From CAWKOH01 sp963851245 (GTDB lineage Bacteria; Actinomycetota; Acidimicrobiia; Acidimicrobiales; Palsa-688): DNA of 64,000 bases. Below the pieces are notes generated by a model that worked only from the letters and a program-made list of their open reading frames with translations, did no database searches and was not told the DNA's origin. Shown here piece by piece: positions 17,566 to 26,709 of the stretch; positions within the stretch are counted from its first letter, which is position 1, and the number at the start of each line of letters is the position of its first letter. The stretch lies in the NCBI GenBank assembly GCA_963851245.1, contig CAWKOH010000012.1, positions 434,001 through 498,000 on the forward strand. The letters run 5' to 3'. The position numbers and the translations under genes are program-made.

Positions 17566-18426
17566 TTGGTTCCCGGCCACGATCGCCAGCCCGAAACCGT
17601 GGCGGGCGGCTTCGCCTACACCGAGTGCCCGCGCTGGCACGAGGGCCGGTTGTGGTTCTCGGATCAGTACCTGGGCTGGGTGTACGCCATGACCGCGGAC
17701 GGCGACGTCGAACCGGTCGTCGAAGTGCCCGGGCGCCCGGCCGGTCTGGGCTGGCTGCCCGACGGGCGGCTCCTGGTGGTCTCCATGGACCACCACGAAC
17801 TTCTGCTACTGGACGGTGATGAACTGCAACCCGTCGCCGACCTGTCGCCCTACCATCCGGGTCCGAGCAACGACATGGTCGTCGACGGGCGGGGCCGGGC
17901 TTACATCGGGAATATCGGCTTCGACTACTACGGCGGCGAAGCCCCCCGGCTGACGTCCCTGGTATTGGCCGATCCCTTCACCGGGCACTGCTCCGTTGTC
18001 GCCGACGAGTTGTCGGTGCCGAACGGGGCCGTCATAACCCCCGATGGCCTGCGGCTCATCGTGGCCGAATCCTTCGGGCACTGCCTGACTGCCTTCACCA
18101 TCGATCCGGACGGGTCGCTGACCGACCGGCGGGCATTTGCTGCTCTCCCTTCGTTGGTGCCCGACGGCATCTGCCTCGATGCCGACGGGGCCATCTGGGC
18201 CGCGACCGTGAGGGACGGAGTGGTCCGGGTGCGGGAAGGGGGCGGCATCCTGGACCGGGTGGACGTTCCCGGGCAGCAGGTGTATGCGTGCGCCCTCGGC
18301 GGCGCCGCCGGCCGGGACCTCTACATCTGTTCGGCGGGAAGCGACGAGCCGTCGGTCGCCGTCGACCGCAGGGACGCCACCATCGAACGGATCACCGTGG
18401 ATACCCCGGCCGCCGATCCCCCCTGA
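17566..18426 (+). CDS. SMP-30/gluconolactonase/LRE family protein
   Basis: 286-residue six-bladed propeller of the SMP-30 family. The start is TTG at 17566, with GGCGAGGG upstream. Likely divalent-metal ligands are the Glu in AYTECPRWHEGRLWFSD, the Asn in GPSNDMVVDGRGRAYIGNIG, the Asn in SVPNGAVITPDG and the Asp in LVPDGICLDADGAIWAA, all in family order. The family hydrolyses sugar or other lactones. It follows the aminotransferase on the same strand and may share its transcript. No signal peptide. Confidence 0.88.
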   Translation: MVPGHDRQPETVAGGFAYTECPRWHEGRLWFSDQYLGWVYAMTADGDVEPVVEVPGRPAGLGWLPDGRLLVVSMDHHELLLLDGDELQPVADLSPYHPGPSNDMVVDGRGRAYIGNIGFDYYGGEAPRLTSLVLADPFTGHCSVVADELSVPNGAVITPDGLRLIVAESFGHCLTAFTIDPDGSLTDRRAFAALPSLVPDGICLDADGAIWAATVRDGVVRVREGGGILDRVDVPGQQVYACALGGAAGRDLYICSAGSDEPSVAVDRRDATIERITVDTPAADPP

Positions 18427-18483
18427 CCCACTTCGACGCCTGGCCGGGCGGGGAGCGAACGAGGCCTGAAGCCCGGGAGTCCC

Positions 18484-19305
18484 CTAGCGGCCCGGGACGG
18501 TGCCCCCATCCACGGTGTACAGCTGGCCGGTGATCCAGGATCCCTGATCGGAGCACAGGTAGACGGTCATCCAGGCGATGTCCTCTCCGGTGCCGGCCCG
18601 GCCCATAGGGATCATGGAACTCACGAGATCGTCCCATGCCTTGCCGCGCGGGATGTCATCCATGCGGTAGGTGTCGATGATGCCGGGGCAGATGGCGTTG
18701 ACCCGGACCCGGCTCGGGCCAAGCTCGCTGGACATGGCACAGGTCAAGGCGTGGATGCCCGCTTTCGAAGCAGCGTATGCCGCCGTTCTGCCCGCCATCA
18801 TCTTGCCGCCGATCGACGAGATGTTGACGATGCTGCCGCCCTCGCCCTGATCGGTCAGGACGCGACCAAATGAGCGGCTCATGTAGAACGTTCCATTGAG
18901 GTTGGTGTCGATGACCTTGCGCCACTCGGCAATATCGAGGTCGATGACAGGAACCCGGTCCGGGCCGCGGGCGGCCCCGGCGTTGTTCACGATGATGTCC
19001 ACCCGCCCGAACGTCTGCAGCACCCGGTCGACGAGGTCGTCGACGGCGGTCGGGTCCGATGCATCGCTCACGACCGGCAGGGCCGTTCGGCCCAGCGCCT
19101 GCACCTCGTCGGCTACCGATTCGATGTCGCGCCAGCCTGCCCTTTTCTCATCCTCGGGGTACCGCTCGGCTGGGCGTCCACTACCGGTCACCGCGATGTG
19201 GCAGCCGGCCCGTGCCAGCTCGATCGCGATCGGCCGGCCGATCGAGCGCATGCGACCGGCCCCGGTGACCACAGCCACCTTGTCTTCCAGTCCGGTGAGC
19301 TGCAT
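18484..19305 (-). CDS. SDR family NAD(P)-dependent oxidoreductase
   Basis: 273 residues from ATG at 19305 (MQLTGLEDKVAVVTGAG); the open frame upstream has no homology signal. The cofactor motif TGAGRMRSIGRPIA has extra residues between the glycines, as seen in some steroid or fatty-acid SDRs. VNNAGAARGP near residue 102, Ser in SIVNISSIGG near 151 and the Tyr-x3-Lys pair AAYAASKAG near 167-175 form the active site. GQLYTVDGGTVPGR is the usual C-terminus. It reduces or oxidises a carbonyl/alcohol pair; substrate unknown. Divergent from the APH-like kinase at 19416. Confidence 0.87.
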   Translation of the reverse strand: MQLTGLEDKVAVVTGAGRMRSIGRPIAIELARAGCHIAVTGSGRPAERYPEDEKRAGWRDIESVADEVQALGRTALPVVSDASDPTAVDDLVDRVLQTFGRVDIIVNNAGAARGPDRVPVIDLDIAEWRKVIDTNLNGTFYMSRSFGRVLTDQGEGGSIVNISSIGGKMMAGRTAAYAASKAGIHALTCAMSSELGPSRVRVNAICPGIIDTYRMDDIPRGKAWDDLVSSMIPMGRAGTGEDIAWMTVYLCSDQGSWITGQLYTVDGGTVPGR

Positions 19306-19415
19306 CCCCGTCACAGAGAACGCTCGGATATCGACGGCGCGGGCCGTACAGGGGAATCGGTCGCAACCATGGACACATTGGAGTCCAGGTCGCCCCGGGG
19401 GGCAAGTCCGCGTCG

Positions 19416-20474
19416 ATGCTGCTGCGCCTCCGGGAGCGGGTCGGTATTGTGGCGGGCACGGGTGACGGGATCGGTCCACAGATGTCGAAGGCGCTCGCCG
19501 GTTGGCTGGACGTCGATGATGTCGACGTTGAGCAGATATCGGGGGGCGCCTCGAACCTGACCTACCGCGTCCGGTCGCGCCTTGGCGACTGGGTGCTGCG
19601 CCGCCCTCCATTGGGGCCGCTCCTCCCGACCGCGAACGACATGCGACGCGAGTATGCCGTGCAGGCGGCACTGGCGTCGACGGGAGTGCCCGTCGCTCCG
19701 ATGCGTGCCTTCTGCGATGACGAGTCCGTGCTGGGAGCGCCCTTTTATCTCATGGAACGACTCGAGGGGATCGTATTCGCCACCGCCGCCGACGTTCGCC
19801 ACCTCACCGAGCAACAATCACTCGCTTGCTCCTACGAGCTGATGGACGTGCTGGCGCGGCTGCACTCGGTCGACCCGGGCGAGGTGGGGCTGTCCGATTT
19901 CGGCCGGCCGGCGGGGTTCGTGGCGCGTCAAGTGAACCGCTGGGTCAAGCAGTGGGAGCGCTCGAAGCAGCGGGAGCTGCCCGAAATCGACGAGGTGGCC
20001 CGCAGGCTGATGGCAGCACTTCCGCCTGAAGACGGCTCCGGATCGATCGTGCACGGCGACTACTCGTTCAACAACACGATGTTCTTCCGAGACCCGCCCA
20101 CGAGGATGCGGGCCGTCCTCGACTGGGAGATGTCAACCCTCGGCGACCCCCTCACCGATGTCGGCATGGTGGCTGTCTACTGGGCCGAAGTCGGAGCTTT
20201 GTTGTGGCGCAACCGTGACGACCCGCAGCCGCACCGGGCCAACGCCGGGTTCCCCTCGGTGGACCGGCTGATCGAGCGGTACGCCCGGACCAGCGGACGT
20301 GACCTCTCACGCATCGACTTCTACCGGGCCCTCGCCACGTTCAAGCTGGCGGTGATCGTCGAGGGCAGCCACGCCCGGACGGCACGCACCGACCCGGACC
20401 GGGCCCCGCAGGTTGACGCCACGGTGCGGGCCCTGGCCCAGATGGCACTCGAAGCGGCGCCGGGAGAGGCCTAG
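19416..20474 (+). CDS. phosphotransferase family protein (APH/choline-kinase-like)
   Basis: 352 residues by the ATG at 19416; homology begins near MSKALAGWLD (ATG 19482), so the true start may be later. ISGGASNLTYRV near residue 42-53 and VLRRPPLG mark the N-lobe; the catalytic loop is IVHGDYSFNNTMF near 210 and the metal loop VLDWEMSTLGDPLTDVG near 233. This is the branch often found fused or next to acyl-CoA dehydrogenases, resembling human ACAD10/11 kinase domains that phosphorylate 4-hydroxyacyl-CoAs. With no dehydrogenase adjacent here the role is inferred only. Cytoplasmic. Confidence 0.86.
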   Translation: MLLRLRERVGIVAGTGDGIGPQMSKALAGWLDVDDVDVEQISGGASNLTYRVRSRLGDWVLRRPPLGPLLPTANDMRREYAVQAALASTGVPVAPMRAFCDDESVLGAPFYLMERLEGIVFATAADVRHLTEQQSLACSYELMDVLARLHSVDPGEVGLSDFGRPAGFVARQVNRWVKQWERSKQRELPEIDEVARRLMAALPPEDGSGSIVHGDYSFNNTMFFRDPPTRMRAVLDWEMSTLGDPLTDVGMVAVYWAEVGALLWRNRDDPQPHRANAGFPSVDRLIERYARTSGRDLSRIDFYRALATFKLAVIVEGSHARTARTDPDRAPQVDATVRALAQMALEAAPGEA

Positions 20475-20580
20475 ATCAGGAGCGGCCGACCCTGGGTCAG
20501 CTGGGTAACCGAAACCTGGCCCCCCGGTAACAAGGGGAGCGCCGCCGGCCCTGACTTCCGGTCTGGCCCAGCGGCGTCGC

Positions 20581-21699
20581 TCAGATCCTGAACACCCGCC
20601 GGGCGTTGCCGGCGGCGATCTTGGCTGCCATCTGGTCCGGTACGCCTGTGAGGGCGTCCTCCAGCCTGCGACGGCTGTCAGGGAAGAGGCCGCTGTCGTG
20701 GGGATAATCCGACTCCCACATCACGTTGTCCACCCCGACCGAGCCGAGGGACGCCAGGGCATGGTGGTCCTGGATGAAGCAGACGTACATGTGCTCGGCG
20801 AACAATTCGGTCGGGGGACGCTTCGCCACGAGCTGCTGGTCCCGATACTCGGCGAAGACGTGCTCGGCCTGCTCGAGGAGGTAGGGCACCCATCCGGCGC
20901 CGCCCTCGGAGAACGCCACCCGTATCGATGGGTGGCGTTCCAGAATGCCCGAGAAGAGCCAGTCGGTGCAGGCGATCATGGAGTTGCTGCCCACGTAGGA
21001 CAACTGCGTGCACGCGGGTGCGTCGTCGGATGATCGGATAAGCCTCGACGACGACCCGATGTGCAGGCACACGGCCAGGCCGGTCTCGTCGACGGCATCC
21101 CAGAGCGGCTCCCAGTGGTCGGTGTAGACGGATGGCAGGCCGAGCGACGTGGGGTTCTCCGAGAAAGCTATGGCCCGGGTCCCCTTCGTCGCGATGCGTC
21201 GAACCTCTGCCGCGCTGAACTTGACATCCCACAGCGCCACCAGTCCCAGCGGGATGAGGCGGTCCGGATCGGTGCCAGTCCACTCGTCGAGGACGAAATC
21301 GTTGTAGGCCCCGATGCACATATTGGCCAAGGTCCGGTCCTTGCAGTCGATGAACCGGTGCCCGGCGAACCGGCTGAAGTCAGGGAAGGCTACCTGCGCC
21401 CACACTCCGTCGAGGTCCATGTCCTCGAGCCGGGCCCTCGGGTCGTAGCAGCCGGGCCGCATCTCGGAGAACCGCTGGACGGAGAAGGGATCAGAGTCAA
21501 AGCCGGGCAGCGTCCGGCTATTGCCCCGGTTGACCCGGACGACCTGATCCTCGAACACCCAGCGTTCCGTTCCGTCCTCGATCTCGACCACCCGGGGCCC
21601 GACGTCGCGGTATCTGCCGGGCAGGCGGCTCTGCCACAGGTGGGGCGGCTCGATTATGTGGTCATCCACCGATATCGCCTTCACATCCGGTTGCAACAT
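20581..21699 (-). CDS. amidohydrolase family protein (PF04909)
   Basis: 372-residue TIM-barrel metal hydrolase. ISVDDHIIEPPHLWQSRLP at the N-terminus holds the D-x-H metal pair near residues 11-14. MRPGCYDPRARLEDMDLDGV is typical of the subgroup. VCLHIGSSSRL near residue 220, FSEGGAGWVPYLLEQAEHV near 266 and the late Asp in NVMWESDYPHDSGLFPDS near 325 follow. It is a close relative in layout of the protein at 48637-49849. Substrate unknown; decarboxylation or amide hydrolysis are the family options. Divergent from the D-aminoacylase at 21777 across 77 bases. Confidence 0.87.
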   Translation of the reverse strand: MLQPDVKAISVDDHIIEPPHLWQSRLPGRYRDVGPRVVEIEDGTERWVFEDQVVRVNRGNSRTLPGFDSDPFSVQRFSEMRPGCYDPRARLEDMDLDGVWAQVAFPDFSRFAGHRFIDCKDRTLANMCIGAYNDFVLDEWTGTDPDRLIPLGLVALWDVKFSAAEVRRIATKGTRAIAFSENPTSLGLPSVYTDHWEPLWDAVDETGLAVCLHIGSSSRLIRSSDDAPACTQLSYVGSNSMIACTDWLFSGILERHPSIRVAFSEGGAGWVPYLLEQAEHVFAEYRDQQLVAKRPPTELFAEHMYVCFIQDHHALASLGSVGVDNVMWESDYPHDSGLFPDSRRRLEDALTGVPDQMAAKIAAGNARRVFRI

Positions 21700-21776
21700 G
21701 TTCCGCTCCCCGATCCGGCCACGGTCTCAGTCGTCAGTTCTCGGCTGCCCGGGCAAGCCCATTACGATCATTGCTC

Positions 21777-23504
21777 ATGCTAGATATCGCGATCCGGGGT
21801 GGGGTGGTCATCGACGGGAGCGGGTCGCCCCGTCGGATCGCGGATGTGGGGATTCACGACGGCCAGGTGGCAGCCATCGGGGGGGTCGAGGAAGCGCGGG
21901 AGAACATCGACGCATCCGGCCTGGTGGTGGCACCCGGGTTCGTCGATATCCACACCCACTTCGACGCCCAGGTGTTCTGGGACCCCGCCCTCACGCCGTC
22001 ATCGCTCCACGGCGTCACGACCGCCGTAGCGGGCAACTGTGGTTTCACTCTGGCGCCCCGGGACGAAGGCTCGGCGGACTACCTCGTGCGCATGCTCTCG
22101 GTGGTGGAGGGGATGCCCATCGACGCCTTGAGGGAGGGCGTCCCGGGCGGCTGGCAATCGACCGCCGACTACCTCGACCACATCGACGGGACGACCTCCA
22201 TAAACCTCGGCTTCATGGTGGGCCATTCCGCCATCCGCCGGCTCGTCTTGGGCGCCGACGCCACGGAGCGAAAAGCGACCGCCGGGGAGGTCGCCGCCAT
22301 GAAGGTGCTCCTCGCTGAAGGCCTGGCGGCCGGGGGCCTCGGCTTGTCGTCATCATGGGGGATCGCCCATCTGGACGGTGAAGGCCGTCCGGTGCCATCC
22401 CGCTCGGCCGATCGGGACGAGTTGCTGGCCCTGGCGGAGGTGTGCGGGGGCTTCGAAGGTACGTCGATCGAGTTCATCCCGGGATTGACCGGTGTCTTCG
22501 ACGACGATGAGCTCGATCTCCTGAGCGACATGTCGCTCGCCGGCCGCCGGCCCTTGAACTGGAACGTCCTGCGGGTCACCGAGGGCAACCGCGCCGCCGT
22601 AGAAGGCATGCTCGCCGCCGGAAGCCACGCCCGCCGGCGGGGTGGGAGAGTGGTGGCCCTCGTGATGCCGCTGCCGTCGAGGGCCCGCTTCTCCTTTGGC
22701 ACCGGATTCGTCCTGGACCTGATACCCGACTGGTCCTTCCTCTTCGCCCTCCCTCCGGGCGAGCGGCTGCAGGCCCTCGGCGAGCCGGCCGTCAGACAGC
22801 GTCTTGCCGGCGGGGCGGCCCGGGCGGCCGGGCCCATGGCCGACATGGCCGATTGGGGCACGAAGATCGTCGCCGAGGTCGTCGACCCGGCTCTGCAGCG
22901 ATGGCAAGGTCTGGCTCTCGCCGATATCGCGAAGGAACAGGCGAAGGAACCGTTCGAAGCCCTCCTCGATCTCGTCTGTGCCGACAAGCTGCGGACCACG
23001 TTCTCCCGTCCCTACGCCGAGCTGAGTGCAGCGGACTGGAAGGCCAACGTTGAGGCCTGGCGCGACGGCCGGGCCGTCATCGGGGGCTCTGACGCCGGTG
23101 CCCATCTCGACTTCACCGCCAACTTCGATTACCAGGTGTACCTCCTGGAGGAGGGGGTTCGTGCTCATCAGGCCCTGCCTCTCGAGGAGGCGGTCCACTA
23201 CCTGACCGACGTGCCGGCGCGACTTTACGGTTTGCGCAACCGCGGCCGGCTGGTCGAGGGAGCCCAGGCGGACGTTGTCATCTTCGACGAGTCGTCTGTC
23301 GCCCGGGGTGGTTTGGTCACCCGGTACGATCTGCCGGGCGGAGCCGGCCGCCTATACGCCGAACCGACGGGAGTAGCCCACGTCATCGTCAACGGCGGTC
23401 GCGTGGTCACGGACGGGCGACTGGCCGAGGGAAGCGGTGGTCCGCCCCGATGTGGCCGGCTGCTCAGGTCGGGCCGCGACACCCGTACTCCGTCCCTGAT
23501 CTGA
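21777..23504 (+). CDS. N-acyl-D-amino-acid deacylase (D-aminoacylase) family protein
   Basis: 575 residues from ATG at 21777. Start DIAIRGGVVIDGSG is the small beta-domain typical of D-aminoacylases; the metal motif is FVDIHTHFDAQVFWDP near 57-72, then GVTTAVAGNCGFTLAP near 80-95. GLSSSWGIAHLDGEGRPVPSR near 193 is the substrate loop and IGGSDAGAHLDF near 438 holds the catalytic Asp. The family removes acyl groups from N-acyl-D-amino acids with one or two zinc ions, but many environmental members act on other amides. A paralogue lies at 43442-45085. The exporter at 23523 starts 18 bases after its stop. Confidence 0.88.
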   Translation: MLDIAIRGGVVIDGSGSPRRIADVGIHDGQVAAIGGVEEARENIDASGLVVAPGFVDIHTHFDAQVFWDPALTPSSLHGVTTAVAGNCGFTLAPRDEGSADYLVRMLSVVEGMPIDALREGVPGGWQSTADYLDHIDGTTSINLGFMVGHSAIRRLVLGADATERKATAGEVAAMKVLLAEGLAAGGLGLSSSWGIAHLDGEGRPVPSRSADRDELLALAEVCGGFEGTSIEFIPGLTGVFDDDELDLLSDMSLAGRRPLNWNVLRVTEGNRAAVEGMLAAGSHARRRGGRVVALVMPLPSRARFSFGTGFVLDLIPDWSFLFALPPGERLQALGEPAVRQRLAGGAARAAGPMADMADWGTKIVAEVVDPALQRWQGLALADIAKEQAKEPFEALLDLVCADKLRTTFSRPYAELSAADWKANVEAWRDGRAVIGGSDAGAHLDFTANFDYQVYLLEEGVRAHQALPLEEAVHYLTDVPARLYGLRNRGRLVEGAQADVVIFDESSVARGGLVTRYDLPGGAGRLYAEPTGVAHVIVNGGRVVTDGRLAEGSGGPPRCGRLLRSGRDTRTPSLI

Positions 23505-23522
23505 GCGCCTGTTAGGTGCTGG

Positions 23523-25013
23523 ATGTCGACTGAGCCGCTGTCTGCCTCCGACGGCGCTCGCGAAGGGGGCCGGATCGATGCCGGGTTGTGGAGGGTCCTC
23601 TTCGTACTGATCCTGGGCAGCCTCATGACGGTGCTGGACACCTCGATCGTCAACATCGCCCTCAAGTCTCTGTCGCACGACCTGCATACCTCCCTGGTCG
23701 ACGTGCAGTGGGTGGTGAGCGCCTACCTGCTGTCCCTGGCGGCGGTCCTCCCCGCCACGGCCTGGGCGGCTCGCCGCTTCGGGCCGAAGCGCCTGTACCT
23801 GGTTTCGGTCATCCTGTTCACCTTCGGCTCGGCCTTGTGCGGCCTGGCCACCACGACGGGGGAACTGATCGCATTCCGGGTCGTCCAGGGCGTGGGCGGG
23901 GGGATGAGTGTTCCCGTCGGGCAGATGATCATGGTCAAGGCGTCGGGTCCGCGCAAGCTGGCCCGGGTGATGAGCGCGTTCAGTGTGCCGGTAATGCTGG
24001 CCCCGGTGCTAGGCCCGCTCATAGGCGGGATCCTGCTCGACAACGTGGGCTGGCGGTGGATCTTCTTCGTCAATGTGCCGATCGGAGTTGTGGCCGTCGT
24101 CCTCGGTGTGCGCCGGCTGCCCCCGGACTCGCCGGAGGAAGCGGGACCGTTCGATCTGGCCGGCCTGGGCCTGGTGGCCACCGGGCTGGTGGGATTGACC
24201 TACGGGTTGGCGGAGGTCGGATCCCCGCACAGCGGCGCTGCGCAAGTCGTGGTTCCTCTGGTGGGCGGCGTCATCCTGGTGGCCGCATTCGTCATGCGCG
24301 CATTGCATATGACGCAGCCCTTGCTGGATATGCGTCTATACGCCAACCAGGCCTTTTCGGCCGCATCGGTGATCACCTTCGGCCTGGGGGCGGCCTTGTT
24401 CGGCAGCCTGATCCTTATGCCTCTCTACTTCCAGACGGTACGGCACGAGTCGCCTTTGTACGCGGGACTGCTTATCGCGCCCCGGGGTGTAGGTGCCGCC
24501 ACCGCGGCCTGGATCGCTGGGCGGATGACGGATCGGTTCGGCGCCGGCCTCACCGCCACCGTCGGCGCGGTCATCACCACGGTGTCCACTGTTCCCCTCG
24601 TGATGCTCAACGCCCACACGTCGTACGTGGTCACGAGCATCACTATGGTGTTGCAGGGGATCGGGATGGGCATGTCGTTCACGCCGGCGATGTCCGCCGC
24701 CTTCCGGGCGCTGCGCCCCGCGCAGGTCAACGACGCATCGACACAACTCAACATCTTGATGCGAGTCGGCGGGTCGATCGGTACCGCCATCCTGACCGTC
24801 GTGCTCCAGCAGCAACTTACCGCCGCCGGCCGCTCGCCATCTGCGCAGGCCGCAGCCTTCGCGAGCACCTTCTGGTGGGTGATCGCGGTCAGCGCGCTGG
24901 CGGTCATCCCGACCATTGCCTTGATCTTCATCGAAAGGCGTCAGGGAAAGGGATTCGTGGGACCAGGTGAAGGGGCTTTCCAGCCGGCCGCTCACGGCAT
25001 AGAGGTGGAGTGA
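23523..25013 (+). CDS. DHA2-family MFS drug exporter (EmrB/QacA type)
   Basis: 496 residues, about 14 predicted membrane spans. LGSLMTVLDTSIVNIALKSL near residue 25-44 is the conserved first-helix motif of drug:proton antiporters of the 14-span class; WVVSAYLLSLAAVLPATAW, RRFGPKRLYL (loop 2-3 motif) and VQGVGGGMSVPVGQMIM follow. LGPLIGGILLDNVGWRWIFFVNVPIG is the motif C region after helix 5. It pumps small toxic or waste molecules out of the cell with protons. Sited 18 bases after the D-aminoacylase, so possibly on one transcript. A paralogue lies at 46462-48063. Confidence 0.92.
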   Translation: MSTEPLSASDGAREGGRIDAGLWRVLFVLILGSLMTVLDTSIVNIALKSLSHDLHTSLVDVQWVVSAYLLSLAAVLPATAWAARRFGPKRLYLVSVILFTFGSALCGLATTTGELIAFRVVQGVGGGMSVPVGQMIMVKASGPRKLARVMSAFSVPVMLAPVLGPLIGGILLDNVGWRWIFFVNVPIGVVAVVLGVRRLPPDSPEEAGPFDLAGLGLVATGLVGLTYGLAEVGSPHSGAAQVVVPLVGGVILVAAFVMRALHMTQPLLDMRLYANQAFSAASVITFGLGAALFGSLILMPLYFQTVRHESPLYAGLLIAPRGVGAATAAWIAGRMTDRFGAGLTATVGAVITTVSTVPLVMLNAHTSYVVTSITMVLQGIGMGMSFTPAMSAAFRALRPAQVNDASTQLNILMRVGGSIGTAILTVVLQQQLTAAGRSPSAQAAAFASTFWWVIAVSALAVIPTIALIFIERRQGKGFVGPGEGAFQPAAHGIEVE

Positions 25014-25103
25014 ACCTCCGGCGGGCGGCCGCGAGCGCTCTCGGACCGGCTCGGGAGGTGTAGGGTCCGCCATCATCGCCGTATCGACACTGGGAGGGAG
25101 ACG

Positions 25104-25529
25104 TTGACCGATTCGCAGTCAGTACGTGACGAGCTGGACATCCAGAGGGTCATTCACGACTACGCCTGGGCTTGTGACAGCGGCGACTGGGGACTGTTGA
25201 AGTCCGTGTTCACCGACGACGCTCACCTCGATTACGCCTCGGCGGGGGGTGCGGCCGGTCCCCGCGACGAGGTCGTGGTCTGGCTCGAGCAGTCGCTCGG
25301 CCAGTTGAAGCTGATCCAGCATGTCGTGTCCAACTTCCAGATCGACCTGGCCGGAGATAGCGCCGGCGTGCGGGCCACGTTCTTCTGCTCCATACTGTTT
25401 CCCGGAGTGGACGACGTGTTGTTCACCGGCGGCTTCTACGAGGAAGAGCTCGTACGGACGAGCGACGGCTGGAAGATCCGAAGGCTGGTGGAGCACAACC
25501 AGTGGATGAAGGGACCCGCTCCATCGTGA
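25104..25529 (+). CDS. SnoaL-like (NTF2-fold) protein
   Basis: 141-residue single NTF2-like domain of the BaiE/scytalone-dehydratase-like group. Start TTG at 25104 with GGGAGGGAGA upstream. The N-terminal helix ELDIQRVIHDYAWACDSGDW holds Tyr and Asp positions typical for this group, QHVVSNFQIDL carries the central His, and the C-terminal strand WKIRRLVEHNQWMKG closes the cone. Members act as dehydratases, isomerases or cyclases on ring substrates, or have no known activity. Substrate unknown. Follows the exporter gene by 90 bases on the same strand. Confidence 0.8.
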   Translation: MTDSQSVRDELDIQRVIHDYAWACDSGDWGLLKSVFTDDAHLDYASAGGAAGPRDEVVVWLEQSLGQLKLIQHVVSNFQIDLAGDSAGVRATFFCSILFPGVDDVLFTGGFYEEELVRTSDGWKIRRLVEHNQWMKGPAPS

Positions 25530-25593
25530 GTAGCGCCGCCAGCCCGCGCGTGCGGGGAGCCCCCACGGCGGTGCGCTTGCAACGTGACGCGCT

Positions 25594-26487
25594 TCAAGAC
25601 GAATGGAACTGGTACGAGCGGAAGCTGCCGTCCAGCACATCGAGGTGTCCCAGGACCCGGCCGGTTACTTGCTCGGGACGGGCGGCGGACAGCCGGGCCA
25701 CCGCTTCCGCGAAATCGACCTCAGAACCCACATCCTCGAAGACCGGGGAGTAGTAGGACAGACCCGGGGTCGGGATGGCTTTGGACGGCGACAAGGCGTT
25801 CACTGCGATGTTCCGGTCTGCTAACTCGTATGCGGCGCAAAGGGTCAGATGCTCGAGCGCGGCCTTGGCGCCCCCGTACCCCGGCAGCAACCCGCCGGAA
25901 CGTCCCGCCCACGGGCCTTCACCGGGCGCTCGCGACGCACCGGAGCTGATGTTGACGATAGCCCCGCCGCCGGCCTCGACCATGTCGGGCACCACCAGTT
26001 GCATGAGCTCGTAGGCGGCGAAGGGGCCGACCTGGAAGTGGCGCTGGTAAGCAGCCAGCGGAGTGTGAAGAAAGGTGGGCCAGCCCGGCTTGGCTGCGCC
26101 GGTCTCGATCTTCGCACCGGGGGGCGCCTTCAGGCTGGGGGCCGCAGGCGTCCCAGCAGCGGGCGGCCGTCCGGGAGCGGTGAACGCGGCGTTGTTGACC
26201 AGGATGGTGACCGGGCCGAGCTGCCGTGCCTCGTCCACCAGCCGGCGGCGATCCTCTGGCTGAGAGACGTCTGCTCGTACAGGCAGTGCCTGCCCTCCGG
26301 CAGCCTCGATCCGGGCCACGGTCTCCCCGATCGTTCCCGGAAGGCGCTCGTCCCACACCTGCTCCGTGCGGCTCACAACAGCTACGGCGGCGCCTTCGCC
26401 AGCCAGAGCGATGGCGATGGCCCGCCCCAGACCACGGCTGGCGCCCGTGACGATGGAGGTCCGCCCCTCGAGACGCCTGTCGGTCAT
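25594..26487 (-). CDS. SDR family oxidoreductase
   Basis: 297 residues from ATG at 26487, chosen for AGGGAGACC just upstream; the longer frame from 26559 has no signal. TGASRGLGRAIA near residue 14-25 binds NAD(P); VNNAAFTAPGRPP near 99 is followed by an unusual Pro/Ala-rich insertion of about 30 residues (AGTPAAPSLKAPPGAKIETG); IVNISSGASRAPGEG near 183 holds Ser and GYGGAKAALEHL near 208 holds Tyr and Lys. ALSPSKAIPTPGLSYYSP follows. The insert near the substrate pocket suggests a bulky or unusual substrate. Leftward; a palindrome-like site lies 34 bases upstream of the start. Confidence 0.86.
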   Translation of the reverse strand: MTDRRLEGRTSIVTGASRGLGRAIAIALAGEGAAVAVVSRTEQVWDERLPGTIGETVARIEAAGGQALPVRADVSQPEDRRRLVDEARQLGPVTILVNNAAFTAPGRPPAAGTPAAPSLKAPPGAKIETGAAKPGWPTFLHTPLAAYQRHFQVGPFAAYELMQLVVPDMVEAGGGAIVNISSGASRAPGEGPWAGRSGGLLPGYGGAKAALEHLTLCAAYELADRNIAVNALSPSKAIPTPGLSYYSPVFEDVGSEVDFAEAVARLSAARPEQVTGRVLGHLDVLDGSFRSYQFHSS

Positions 26488-26520
26488 GATCGGTCTCCCT
26501 GATTGGGCAACTGTGGAGGT

Positions 26521-26532
26521 ACATCGGTATGT
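26521..26532. promoter_or_regulatory. operator-like site upstream of the SDR gene
   Basis: ACATCGGTATGT, with the same outer arms as the sites at 5300 and 13620 (shared form ACATC-N3-AYGT). It lies 34 bases upstream of the leftward SDR start. Weak on its own; listed because of the three-way match. Confidence 0.3.
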
Positions 26533-26633
26533 TAAAGGGCCGACACCAACGGCGTTCATCCGGTTGGTAACTTCTCGGTGTTAGCTGTTGCACTTGGCGG
26601 GTCGTACGAGGGTCGGGTTCGCTCCAGCCCAAG

Positions 26634-26661
26634 TTGAGGGCCCGTTGAGAGATGTTATTGT
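26634..26661 (+). promoter_or_regulatory. possible sigma70-type promoter of the solute-binding protein gene
   Basis: TTGAGG at 26634-26639 and TATTGT at 26656-26661 with a 16-base spacer, about 50 bases before the GTG start at 26710. This leader is clearly more AT-rich than the coding DNA around it. Prediction by eye only. Confidence 0.35.
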
Positions 26662-26709
26662 CATGTTGTAAGGGCGTCGAGAAGTGACGCGCCGATCAGA
26701 AGGGGAGCC

